Source of the DNA: Saprolegnia diclina VS20
Taxonomy: Eukaryota; Oomycota; Saprolegniomycetes; Saprolegniales; Saprolegniaceae
Assembly (NCBI RefSeq): GCF_000281045.1
Contig: NW_008246068.1
Coordinates: forward strand, 1,203,544 to 1,254,487
Length of the DNA: 50,944 nt
Direction: 5' to 3'
Below are positions 23,520 through 33,100 of this stretch, one piece after another. The translations under genes and the position numbers were made by a program. Below the pieces are notes generated by a model that saw nothing but the letters and a program-made list of their open reading frames with translations, ran no database searches and was not told the origin of the DNA. Positions within the stretch are counted from its first letter, which is position 1; each line of letters begins with the position of its first letter.

Positions 23520-23549
23520 GCGCTCGCTCTCAACTTGAGAGCACGCGCG
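23519..23549. repeat. Second inverted repeat directly adjoining the first
   Basis: GCTCTCAA and TTGAGAGC pair perfectly around one base at 23534. After a two-base interruption the arms continue with five more pairs (CGCGC/GCGCG). It shares the CTCAA/TTGAG core with its neighbour. Confidence 0.7.
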
Positions 23550-23640
23550 ATGGCAAGCAAGACGCGGTCGGGCAACACCAAAGGCGATATGCAAACGACT
23601 GCAAGACACCGTGACGATTGATGGGTCGTAACGAAAGCTA

Positions 23641-23874
23641 CTACAAGACACTCGAGTCGGAAAACATGATGGATCCTGCGTGGCCGAGCGCGAAGAACAC
23701 GGTCGAGAGGAAGATCACGTCAATCTTGCGTTGCGGTAGCCGACCGCGCAGCCCGAGGCGGATGAGCGGAATGATCGGACCGTACGCGAGTGGCGCAAAT
23801 ATGTGGTAGTTGGGGCCCGCCGGTTTCGGCTCTACATGCGGCGGTGGCGTCCACGTTCGCCGACTCGGGGCCAT
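23641..23874 (-). CDS. Small membrane protein, tandem copy 2
   Basis: This 77-residue paralogue of the gene at 22648-22881 lies in the same orientation 993 bp away. It begins MAPSRRTWTPPP, has the hydrophobic stretches FAPLAYGPIIPLIRLGL and IFLSTVFFALGHAGSIMF, and ends SDSSVL. Substitutions between the copies are mostly conservative (K/R, I/V, L/I), a pattern expected under protein-level selection. An upstream in-frame ATG at 23925 exists only in this copy, so the shared ATG at 23874 is preferred. Function is unknown. Confidence 0.6.
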   Translation of the reverse strand: MAPSRRTWTPPPHVEPKPAGPNYHIFAPLAYGPIIPLIRLGLRGRLPQRKIDVIFLSTVFFALGHAGSIMFSDSSVL

Positions 23875-24327
23875 CGTTGACGTACTTGCAGTGTCGAGGA
23901 TTCGATTGTGCCGAGGATGATCCATGATACGCCGTATCCGGACAAACGGTGCAAAAAAAGCGCTAAAAAACACTTGCAGGCGTCCGGATCTCTCGCGCGT
24001 CTAAGGTGCAGCGCCCACCGTCACCGGCGACACGAGACGTAGAGTGGGCAAGGCCATGTAGCGACGCGATCGATATGCGTCGTCGACAGAGTGACGCTGT
24101 ATCGGGTACAGTCCTATACCTACACGATCGAAAACCACGTCATTGTTGTATTTTCCACGTCGATGGCCCGTGAAAAACAGCGGCCCTCACATGTGAAAAT
24201 CATGGCCCTCAGTATACCAAAAAGAGGTACAAACCAACCCTTTTCTGACAGCAATACACCACGGTGATTGGTCAGTATACTGGACGGGGCATGGATCCAT
24301 TGGTGCCCAAACCAAGTCTGCAGCACG
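23875..24327. promoter_or_regulatory. Divergent promoter region of small-protein copy 2 and TRM11
   Basis: No gene is recognised. An inverted CCAAT box (ATTGG at 24267-24271) lies 57 bp before the TRM11 start codon. Confidence 0.4.
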
Positions 24328-25873
24328 ATGAAGGAGTACCTGGTCTTCTGTGTGCACCGCCACTTGGTGCGTCGCCGTCGTCCGTTCTGGCGTTGTACAG
24401 GCTGCTCATGCTCGTACGGACGCTAGGACTTTCGCTTTCCGGAGCTCGATGCGCTCCTGACGATGCAGTCGCTCGACCCGAGCGCGTGCTACTCGCGCGA
24501 CGCCAACCCGCTCTCGTCGCCGCTTGTGCACATCAAGCTGCCATCTGAGGCGCACGCCAAGTTCCTCTCGCAGCGTGGCATTCTCGTCAAGGGCGTGTAC
24601 GAGATTTGGGGCCACGGCAAAACGTACGACGAGGTCGTCGCCTCGGTCGCAGCGTTTGAAGAGCGCACGACGTACGTCGAGGACGCGAGCTTGAGCTGGA
24701 AGATCAACGTCGATGCATTCGGGCTCAAGCTGAGCATGGAACAGCAAACGGCTCGTCGCGAGCGCTTCCGCGAGATCCTGCCGTTCCAGGGGCCCGTCGT
24801 ACTCTCGAATCCGTCCAACACGTTTCTGATCCTCGAAGACATTGGCGTCGACGAGGCTGCCATGACGCCGCAGCGCATCTTCTTTCTCCGGACACTGGCC
24901 GGCGCTGAGCGCAACCGTGGCCGTGGCGGCGCGCGCGACCTCGTACGACCCCATTTCTTGACCGTTTGTCTATCAAATTTTGTATAGGTCGACATGCAGA
25001 CGCTCAAGCGCCGCGCGTACATTGGTCCGACGTCGATGGACGCTGAAATGGCGCTGCTCATGTGCAACATGGCGCTGGTCATGCCTGGCGACCTCGTCAT
25101 CGACCCGTTCGTTGGGACGGGCAGCGTCCTCGTGCCCTGCGCGACGTTCGGCGGCATCTGCATGGGCACCGACATTGACACGCGCGTGCTCCACGGCAAG
25201 AACAACAAGACCATTTACTCGAATTTCCACCAATACGATTTGCCCGTGCCCGAGCTTGTCCGCGCCGACAACTCGCGCTCGCCGCTGCGGTGCCCCATGT
25301 ACTTTGATGCAGTCGTGTGCGACCCGCCGTACGGCATTCGCGCCGGTGCCCGCAAAAGCGGACGGTATGTATCAATCTATCAGTCTATCAAATCATGAAA
25401 TCAACCGACTGTTGCATAGGCGGGAGCGGCCGGACGATGATGCTGACGCGCCGCCCGCCTTGACCAAGTCGGGCAAGCCCAAGTACGGCCCGCGTGAGAT
25501 TCCCGAGGAGTGGCTCGACACGCATTTCCCCGTGACGCAACCCTATGCGGCCGAAGACGTCATGAAGGATCTGCTGACGTTTGCGGCAACAAACCTCCGT
25601 GTCGGGGGTCGTGTCGTGTACCTCCTTCCGACGACGTACGACTACACGGACGACGACTTGCCCGTGCACCCGCTCCTGCGTGTGGTCGCCAACTCGGAGG
25701 AGAAGCTCACGTCCAAGTACGCGCGGCGCCTCATTACGATGGAGAAGGTTGCGACGCCGATCGCGACGTCGGTCCAAAAGACGAAGGACTTTAGCTTTGC
25801 CAAGCTCCGCGAGCGCATCGTCGAACCGAGCGGGAGCCAGAAACGCAACGTCAAGCCCAAGACAGCCGAGTAA
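24328..25873 (+). CDS. TRM11: TRM11/TRMT11, catalytic subunit of tRNA m2G10 methyltransferase
   Basis: Four exons give about 461 residues, close to the human protein: 24328-24366, 24427-24942, 24988-25364, 25420-25873. TRM11 with its partner TRM112 methylates guanosine 10 of tRNAs using S-adenosylmethionine. The short first exon encodes MKEYLVFCVHRHL, which joins to DFRFPELDALL exactly as in other TRM11 proteins. The SAM-binding motif is DPFVGTGSVLVP (Asp near residue 224), and the catalytic DPPYG lies near residue 297. The N-terminal half is the RNA-binding THUMP-type region. A basic stretch ends the protein. An inverted CCAAT box precedes the gene. Confidence 0.92.
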
Positions 25874-26792
25874 ATGGGAGACGAGGAGGTTCATATTACC
25901 ACTACATACTTTAGCGTGTTGTACACGTTATGCGAAATAACGACGGGAGCGATTGTGGAGTTATAGCTGGCCTTGGTAGGATAAGGACAACAATTGTTCC
26001 CCAATGATTGCACCTCGTGAAGCTTCCACGAGTGAGTGCTTAACTACAGTAAATATGATTGGCTAAAATGGTTGTAAAAACAACCAATGCGGGATGACTT
26101 TAACTTTACCTCGCTGCCATCGAGGTCGCGGGATCGCCAAATCGAGACGGACAAAATTTCGCTCGAACTCTGGGCATCGATAAATGGCACTTTGGAGATC
26201 CTAAAACGCTAGGTTAGGCTGGCGTGGAAGGCGTAGAGCGAGAGAAATCCAGGACAATGTGAACATATTTTGGGTGATTTGATTGGCTGAAAGTATATTA
26301 TATCCAACCAATCACAGATAAAGTGGAATGCCCGCACGCTTCGCGCGGTCGCCCGATGGCCAAAGGAAGGTTTTTATCGGCACCGCTCATACTTGGTATA
26401 TGGATAGAAGACTCGTATGAGAGGCGAAAAAGCTACGATAAGTCGGCGTTGACGGCGTACACCGAGAGAAATCCACCGTTGAAGTTGGTAGGTGCAACCC
26501 TAGACCTACCCTAGCCCTCCAAGGTACAGCCAGAACTTCATGTTCCTCCGCAAGCTTTTTGGCAATGGTTCTGGAGGAAGACAGACTTCAGGAGCAGTTA
26601 TATTGTGGACCAAGTGAATTGTTTGTGGTGGTTTGTGGCGCAACTCTTTTTCATAAAGGGCTCAGCACACGACTTGACGTATCGTGCGCGTCAAGGTGCC
26701 AAAAACGCGAATGCTGGTCTTTCCAACCATCATTCATTGTCACTCTGCACAATATGGCGCGTAGAGAAGCACACAGTGCAAAAAACGTCAAG
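25874..26792. other. Intergenic region with paired CCAAT boxes and one arm of a long inverted repeat
   Basis: No gene is recognised. ATTGG/CCAAT pairs occur at 26058-26062 with 26084-26088, the latter pair enclosing a GGTTGT/ACAACC hairpin, and at 26282-26286 with 26308-26312. A partial match to the 66-bp repeat lies at 26233-26250 (ending CGAGAGAAATCC). Confidence 0.45.
26457..26522 (+). repeat. Left arm of a 66-bp inverted repeat
   Basis: This arm matches the reverse complement of 27511-27576 with four mismatches and no gap by eye. Both copies run GTACACCGAGAGAAATCC into a stretch with CCCTAGACCTACCC. The arms enclose a single gene. No target-site duplication is visible at the outer ends. 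Confidence 0.8.
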
Positions 26793-27434
26793 ATGGCCTC
26801 CGACCTCTACCGCATCCGAGTCGTCCGCGTCCATCGCGGCAAGTGCATCGTCGTTTTCCGCGTCTACTGCGTCTACTACGACTGCACGGTGCCATCCGAT
26901 GCCTCCTTCTTCGTGCTCCTCCTCGACGACGGCCGGTTCCTCTTTCAATCGTACGCCAACGTCGGTCCCAACAGTGGTTTTTCAAGCGCCAACGAGCCCT
27001 TTGCAATCGCCTCCGACGGTCAAGCACTGAATCGTGCATGGATGACTGCGAACGCCCACAAGTTTGTGAAGCGCGTCGAACAGACCGCGTACTCGCCGTC
27101 GACGCTCAAGACGAACCCGGCGTTCGTCTACAGCGGCTTTAAACAGGAGCGGCAGCTTGAGCAAGGCGTGTACGAAGTCGAGTATACAGATCCCAAGTGG
27201 ATCGAGCACTTCAAGGTCGGTCATGTGTGGCAGACGGCCTGCTTTGACATGCTGAGCTGCATGCCCATTGACTCCTCGCGCCTCAAATCCGTGGCGACGC
27301 CCACGCCGAAAGCAACCCGCGCTGCGGCGCCGTCATCGTCCAAGACGACAAAGAAGCCCGTGAAGAAGACAAAAACGATCAAGGCAGGTGCCTCTACCAA
27401 GACCACCGTTGAAAAACGCAAGTCCAAGGTTTAG
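26793..27434 (+). CDS. Unknown protein with basic lysine-rich tail, enclosed by an inverted repeat
   Basis: The frame gives 213 residues from the ATG at 26793 (MASDLYRIRV). It is open further upstream, but codon use and composition change there, so the later ATG is preferred. Residues 1-160 look like a compact alpha/beta domain with many aromatic residues (YRIRVVRVHRG, FFVLLLDDGRFLF, WIEHFKVGHVWQT). The last 50 residues are rich in Ala, Thr, Ser and Lys (TTKKPVKKTKTIK), a tail seen in nucleic-acid-binding proteins. I do not recognise the family and see no transposase triad or helix-turn-helix. The 66-bp inverted repeats lie about 270 bp before the ATG and 76 bp after the stop. Confidence 0.6.
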   Translation: MASDLYRIRVVRVHRGKCIVVFRVYCVYYDCTVPSDASFFVLLLDDGRFLFQSYANVGPNSGFSSANEPFAIASDGQALNRAWMTANAHKFVKRVEQTAYSPSTLKTNPAFVYSGFKQERQLEQGVYEVEYTDPKWIEHFKVGHVWQTACFDMLSCMPIDSSRLKSVATPTPKATRAAAPSSSKTTKKPVKKTKTIKAGASTKTTVEKRKSKV

Positions 27435-27510
27435 ATTAAACAACGTCCATTCATATAATCTACTACATAACATTAGCAACGGTGTTGGACGAGACGTCAT
27501 GGCCTTGTAC

Positions 27511-27576
27511 TCGGAGGGCTCGGGTAGGTCTAGGGCTGCACCTACCAACTTTAACGGTGGATTTCTCTCGGTGTAC
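27511..27576 (-). repeat. Right arm of the 66-bp inverted repeat
   Basis: This is the reverse complement of 26457-26522 with four mismatches. It lies in the 374-bp gap between the unknown gene and the ZADH2 gene, where I see nothing else apart from a duplicated TTGTACAATA near 27590-27606 and a CCAAT box near 27715. Confidence 0.8.
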
Positions 27577-27808
27577 ATTTTCTCTTTTGTACAATATTGT
27601 ACAATATTGTGTTGCATCGAAGCTCTCATTGTCAAAGGCACATCGCTGTAGACACGCCACGTAGCATGAGTTCGTCGTCAAAGCGCACTCGATGTCCCAG
27701 GATTGACACGACAACCAATGGTATTATCAGGGCCATAAACATTCCGGAAAGGTTATCGCCGAGGTATTATTGTCTTACGCACTTCTCCGATCTTTCGCTG
27801 CGCTTTTC

Positions 27809-29045
27809 TTAGAGCCGCGCGGCCGGCGTCGACGTGAGATCGACGATGAGCTTGCCAACGTTCTTGCGCGCATACATGTACTCGATCGCATCGGGGACCG
27901 CTTCGAGGCCGTGGAACGGCGTCGGGTCGACGCCCGGGTCCAAAAGCCCCTTCTGCACGAGGAGCCCGAGCTTTTTGGCGTGCGCGCCAAAGTGGGCCAT
28001 GTGGTGGTTGAGGAAGAAGCCCCGGAGCGACGCCGACTTGGAGAGGAGCGCTGTCGAGAGCGGGCCGGCGCCTCCCGCCGCCTTGCCGTCCCACGAGCTC
28101 GAGTCTTGGTAGCCCGAGATGGCGCCAATGACAATGAGGCGGCCATGGCGCGCGAGGTTGGCGACGCACGTCTATTCCGAAGAGTATCAATCTATCGAGC
28201 AGGCAACGGCAAAAGACATACGTCGAGCATGTCACCGCCGACCGACTCGAAGACAAGGTTGACGCCGCGGGGAAACTCCTTCTTGAGGACGGCGCCAACG
28301 TCTTCCTTCGTATAGTCGATCGCACGGTCGCAGCCGAGGTTGAGAAGAAAGTCCTTCTTTTCCTGGGAGCTGCACGTGCCAATGACCGTGTTGCCCGCGA
28401 GCTTGGCGAGCTGCACAGCAAACTGGCCCGTCGCGCCGGCCGCGGCGGTCACGAGGACGACCTCGCCTTGCCGCATCTAGAGTCATTTCTCTCAGTATTA
28501 TGGTCGCAAGAGCATTATACCTCGCCCGTGACGTCGAGCGCGATCGAGGCCGTGAGGCCGCACACGTTGAGCGGCAGCACGGACGGCGAGAGCAGTGGCA
28601 CCTTGGCGATGAACTTGACAGGCACGACGATATACTCGGCGAACGCGCCATAGACTAATCGCCCGGCATCCTGTTATACCTCTGCGATACATGCAAGTAC
28701 AACACGTACGCGAATACATGACGGCGTCGCCGACCTTGAGGTGCTTGACCTTGGGGCCGACAGCGACCACCTCGCCGACTAGATGAAGGTTGAGACATAG
28801 CAACGGAAGGAAGGAAGGGACGTACCAGCTTCAAAGCCGACGTCAAAGGGCGGCGTCACGCCCGGAAGGTACTTGCCGTTCGTAAAGTTGATGTCGGACG
28901 CGTTGATGCCGAGGTAGTGGTTCTTGACGACGACCGTGTGGGCGGCGGCGACGAGGCCCGCGACCGGCGCCGTCACGATCGTCGTCGCGGCGCGGAAGTT
29001 GGTCGAGAGCTCCGTGCACACGATCTTGCGGTACGACTGCGCCAT
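27809..29045 (-). CDS. ZADH2: ZADH2/PTGR3-type medium-chain reductase
   Basis: Five exons give about 346 residues: 29045-28826, 28778-28710, 28654-28521, 28476-28222, 28171-27809. This is the quinone-oxidoreductase branch of the medium-chain dehydrogenase family. Human ZADH2/PTGR3 reduces 15-keto-prostaglandins with NADPH; the substrate here is unknown. Landmarks: NHYLGINASDINFTNGKY at the N-terminus, YGAFAEYIVVP, the nucleotide-binding turn TAAAGATGQFAVQLAK, IGTCSS, LGCDRAIDY, FESVGG, HGRLIVIGAISGYQ, FFLNHHMAHF and the closing EYMYARKNVGKLIVDL. The zinc-binding cysteines of classical alcohol dehydrogenases are absent, as usual for this branch. The ATG at 29045 fits the family start. It is divergent from the gene at 29282, with 236 bp between. 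Confidence 0.9.
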
Positions 29046-29281
29046 GTATCTCCAATCTCAAAAGTAAGTCGACTAAGATTTTCGAGTCGACCTGGGCTTG
29101 TGCAATCGCACGGGATATCTCATCGTGCCAAAGTGCAACTTGGCCATCCGGTTGTGTCCGGATCGCCATCATGGCAGTTTACTATACCATACTTTTTTCA
29201 AGTAATCACATGTCGCAGCCCGTCGCCGGTTGGTGAAAGAAGATCGCTCAAGCAGCGCCAGCCACGCAGCGACCGGCCACC

Positions 29282-30034
29282 ATGCGCATCGTGATGATCC
29301 ACGCGCTTCGCCACTCGCAGGCGCCGATTGAAGCAGCGTTCGCACGGCTGTGGCCGACAGCGTCGCTGGCCAACCTCACAGACGATTCGCTGGCCGCCGA
29401 CCTCGCGGCCCTCGTGCGCACCGACCCGCCTGCGACTGGCGCGCCGCCGCGCCTGTACGACCCGATCCAAGCCCGCTTTCACTTTCTAAGCTCGTATGCC
29501 ACGACCGAGATGGCGGGCGACGCAATTCTGTTTACATGCTCGGCGTTTGGGAGCTACATTGACGCGGTCGCTGCCCGCGTGGCGCCAACGCCCGTGCTCA
29601 AGCCCAACGAAGCGATGCTTGACGACCTCGTCGCAATGGCCCGCGCGTCGTCGGCGACAGCGGCCGACCCGTTTGTGGTAGCGCTCGCCGCGACGTTCTA
29701 CCCGACGTTGGGCTCGATGCGCGAGGAAATCGACGAGCTGCTTGGCGCCGCGCCGGACGTGCATCTGCGCATCGTGCCCGTGCACATTGAAGACGCGCTC
29801 GAGGCGCTCAACGCCGGCGACAGTAATCGCCACAACGAGCTGGCGGCAGCGACCTTGTCGGCGGTCGTGCAGGCGACGCCTGTCCACGCCGTGGCGTTGG
29901 CGCAGTTTAGCCTTGCACAGAGCGCGCCGCTCATTGCTGCATCCACGTTGCTGCCCGTGCTGACGACGCCGGACGCGGCCGTCCGTGCGCTGCAGCGGCG
30001 ACTCCTGGCTCCAAGCGACGTCGGTTGCTCTTGA
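29282..30034 (+). CDS. Asp/Glu racemase-superfamily protein
   Basis: One exon, 250 residues. The start MRIVMIHALRHSQAPIE, the ILFTCSAFGSY loop and the overall length fit the aspartate/glutamate/hydantoin racemase and arylmalonate decarboxylase superfamily. Racemases in this fold use two cysteines. The first is visible at residue 86 (TCSAFG). Where the second would be expected, near the C-terminal domain (AVALAQFSLAQSAPLI), I see none. A one-cysteine enzyme would be more like a decarboxylase or isomerase, or it may be inactive. This intronless gene in an intron-rich neighbourhood, from a mainly bacterial superfamily, could have come by horizontal transfer, though its base composition matches the surroundings. 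Confidence 0.7.
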   Translation: MRIVMIHALRHSQAPIEAAFARLWPTASLANLTDDSLAADLAALVRTDPPATGAPPRLYDPIQARFHFLSSYATTEMAGDAILFTCSAFGSYIDAVAARVAPTPVLKPNEAMLDDLVAMARASSATAADPFVVALAATFYPTLGSMREEIDELLGAAPDVHLRIVPVHIEDALEALNAGDSNRHNELAAATLSAVVQATPVHAVALAQFSLAQSAPLIAASTLLPVLTTPDAAVRALQRRLLAPSDVGCS

Positions 30035-30112
30035 AACCGCTCGTAATAAAAAAGAATCCAAAACGAAACCTGTTGTATTTTTCATTTTGCCGCCGACGCC
30101 GCAGCCGGATCG

Positions 30113-33100
30113 ATGGAGAAGAAGACGGTGCTGACGGACGACTGGGAGTCGGACCTCGCAGCGATCATCGAGAAGACCAACCAGAACCTCAACCTCCTGC
30201 GCAAGATTGGCGAGAAGCGCGAAGACGCGCCGGCGAAGAAGGCGATGGCCATGATGAGCCGCGCCAAGTCGTCCAACGCGCTAGGTGCGCCGCGGGAAAC
30301 CACTGGCAATGACCGGACGCGCGCGAGCATTTCTACCGAGTACTACGCTCAATGACGACCGCTGCGTCATTGCTCCTGCTGACATAGCGCCTCGATCCAC
30401 AAGTGGAAGCAAGTGCTCGACGACTCGACAACGTTGAAGCGCCACATTGCACACAAGATGCTGGTGCGAAAAAACGGCGAATGACGTGGCAGCGTACGAT
30501 GCATGTGGCGCTGTCTAGGAGTCGACCAAGGGCAAGGACAAGGACAAAGGCCCACGCCGGGCCGCGAGCTCGGCGTGGGACGCGTCGTCGGTTGTCAACA
30601 CCAACCAAGACGACCGCGCCGCGCACCAGCCGCTCCTATCGCTTGATGAAATCAAAAAGAGGTCAACATACCTCTTCTCCCAGTGCAAACGAGCAATTCT
30701 CTCATCACCGCTGTCACTAGCTTGCAAGTCGACATCTCGTCGCGCGCGAGCCTGCTCGAGAAGCAAATTGCGGACCTGCGCACCGACTACCAAACTATGA
30801 CGGGCGAGAGCGGCGTCGTGTCGTTGAAGCTCCAGCAACTCTCGACCCAGGTCTCTCTTCACGCAAACCATAGTACACCTACTGATGACCTGCGTAGCTC
30901 GACGCCAAAGCCGACCGTGTGAGCAGTGTCGAACATACGCTGCAAGAGCAGTCGGCGGTCCTCGGGCGACTGGACGTGCAGGCCAACCACGTGTTGAAGT
31001 GGAAGGCCGCCGTCGACGTCGATCTCCAGACTCAAACGTACGTTACGTATTTGATATTGAATGGCATATTCAATATGGCGCATGCGTAGCGCCAAGACTG
31101 CCCTGGTCGACGGCCTAGAGAATAAAGTCGTGTCGCTCGAGCGCACCGTGGCCGAGCTCGTGACGCGCCTTACCAAGGCGTCGGACGTCGAGCAGTCGAT
31201 CGAGCACTGTACATTACGCATCTCGCAGCTCGAAGCGAAAGCCGCCAAGTCGTTGGGTACCGTAAAAGTGTTGAGATTGAGATTGAGATTGCATTTTTGC
31301 ATTAGATAACGCAACGCTGACGCATACCATTGAGACGGTCGTGACCAAGGCAATGCAAGCGTACGACGACCGGCTCACGCGGCGCCTCGAAGCGCTCACC
31401 GACATGCAAGAAACGAAAAACGCTAGCTTCCTCAAGGTACAAACTTGTCTCTTATACCAAAATGACTAGACAACGGGTGTAGACGATTCAGGGCCAGCGG
31501 GAAAACTATGAAAAAGCCATTCAATATGCGTTGGAAGCCAGTGTGGGCGACCTGCGCAACGACGTCGACGCGCACACCAAGCGCATCGATACGCGGTCGC
31601 AGGAGATGGCCACGTCACTGGACCTGCGCCTCACGTCGCTCGCCAAGCGTGTGGCGAGCGTCGAATCCAAGTCGAGCGGGGTCGAGACCGACGTCGACGC
31701 TACCAAGAACGCGACCGAGCGCGACGAGCTCCTCAAGAAGGCCGTGCTGCGGCACATCGCCGACACGTACGTCACCAAGCAGCAAGTCCCGACGCTGCTC
31801 GTGGACGAGCTCGAGGCCCGGGGCACCCTCTTGGCGTGGAAGCGGCTCGAAACGGCCGTGTCCAAGGTACCTTTTTTGTTTATAAAGACAACGTTTCCAC
31901 GTTTTTTCCACTAGATGTACCGTGAATTTGACCAAAAATGGCACGACGCGAATAAATGGGTCGACGACCTCAAGCTCCAAGTCGAGAAGACGTCGGCGGG
32001 CCTCGCGACGATGCAGACCAGCGTGCAGAAGAGCCATATCACCGAGACGCAAGCGTTGCGAGCCAAGCTGCTGCAGTGCGTAAACGAACTCGACCAGCTC
32101 CAGAGCACCAAGCTCGACATGGACGCGCATTTCGCGCGGCTCGAGAAGGACCGCGATTTGCAAATCCAAAAACTGCAAGCGCTCGTGTCGGAAGCCGAGG
32201 CCAAGCGCGATGCCGACGTCCACGCACTGCAGAGCGCCCTTCAGTCCAAGCTATTGCAAATTGCGTCGACGTCGGGCCAAGTTGAAGTCATGAAGGCGCT
32301 CTGGAAGCACGAGCAGTCAACGCTCCGCGTGTGCAAGTCGGATTTGAGTAGCGCCCGCCACGAAGCACTCGCGTACAAGCTCAAGCTCCAGAGTGCCGAG
32401 AAGGACAAGGCTCGCAACGCACTCGACCACAAGCAAGCGTTGGGCCGTCTCCAAGACCAGCTGGCGCGGCTTCAAAAGCAGTGGCAGGCTGCCGACCGTG
32501 ATAGAGCGACCGCACAGTCTTCGCTGCATGCGCTGCTGCAGGACGACGCGCGCAAACAAGCCAAGCTTGCGACGCTACAAGGCGTTTTACAGCGCCTACA
32601 GACCACCGCATCGCAAGCGACAGCTTCGCCGCGTGAGCTGGAAGCTGCCGTGCACGAAATGGCAGCGCAGACCAGCACGATTCATGCCCTCCACGCCAAC
32701 GTCACCGAGCTCGAAGCCGCGAAACTGGCATTGGAAGCCAGCCTTCTGACGTCGCGCGTGTCATTCGAGGCCGAGTTGACGGCGCTCCATGCAAGCCATG
32801 ACGCGACGCTGTCGGCGCGCGAAGCTACATTGACGCAACTTTCGAATGCCCTCGCGTCGCAGTCGACCCAGCACGCCCACGTGTGTGGCATTCTGACGAC
32901 GATGGCCAAAGACGTTGGCGCGGCGACGGAGGCGAATGACGAGGACGCTGTGGCGTGCGCCGAAGCGCTCCAAGCGACGTGGGCCGAACGTGTCCAGCAC
33001 TGGGAAACAGTCCAAGCGCTCGCGCAAACAGAGAGCGCGGCGACCATCGAGGCTTTGCGAGCGCAGCTGATCGACGCTGCAGCTGCCCACGAGAGTGAGA

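Larger units (their letters stand above)
22882..23640. other. Intergenic region with hairpins and a short direct repeat
   Basis: No gene is recognised. CTGCGGACAGCGA occurs twice, at 23239-23251 and 23349-23361. Two adjacent strong inverted repeats lie at 23487-23549 and are listed separately. Confidence 0.45.

Noticed and set aside
26490-26515. Telomere-like CCCTAGACCTACCCTAGCCCT
   Set aside because: It is not a regular array of CCCTAAA units and forms part of the 66-bp inverted repeat.
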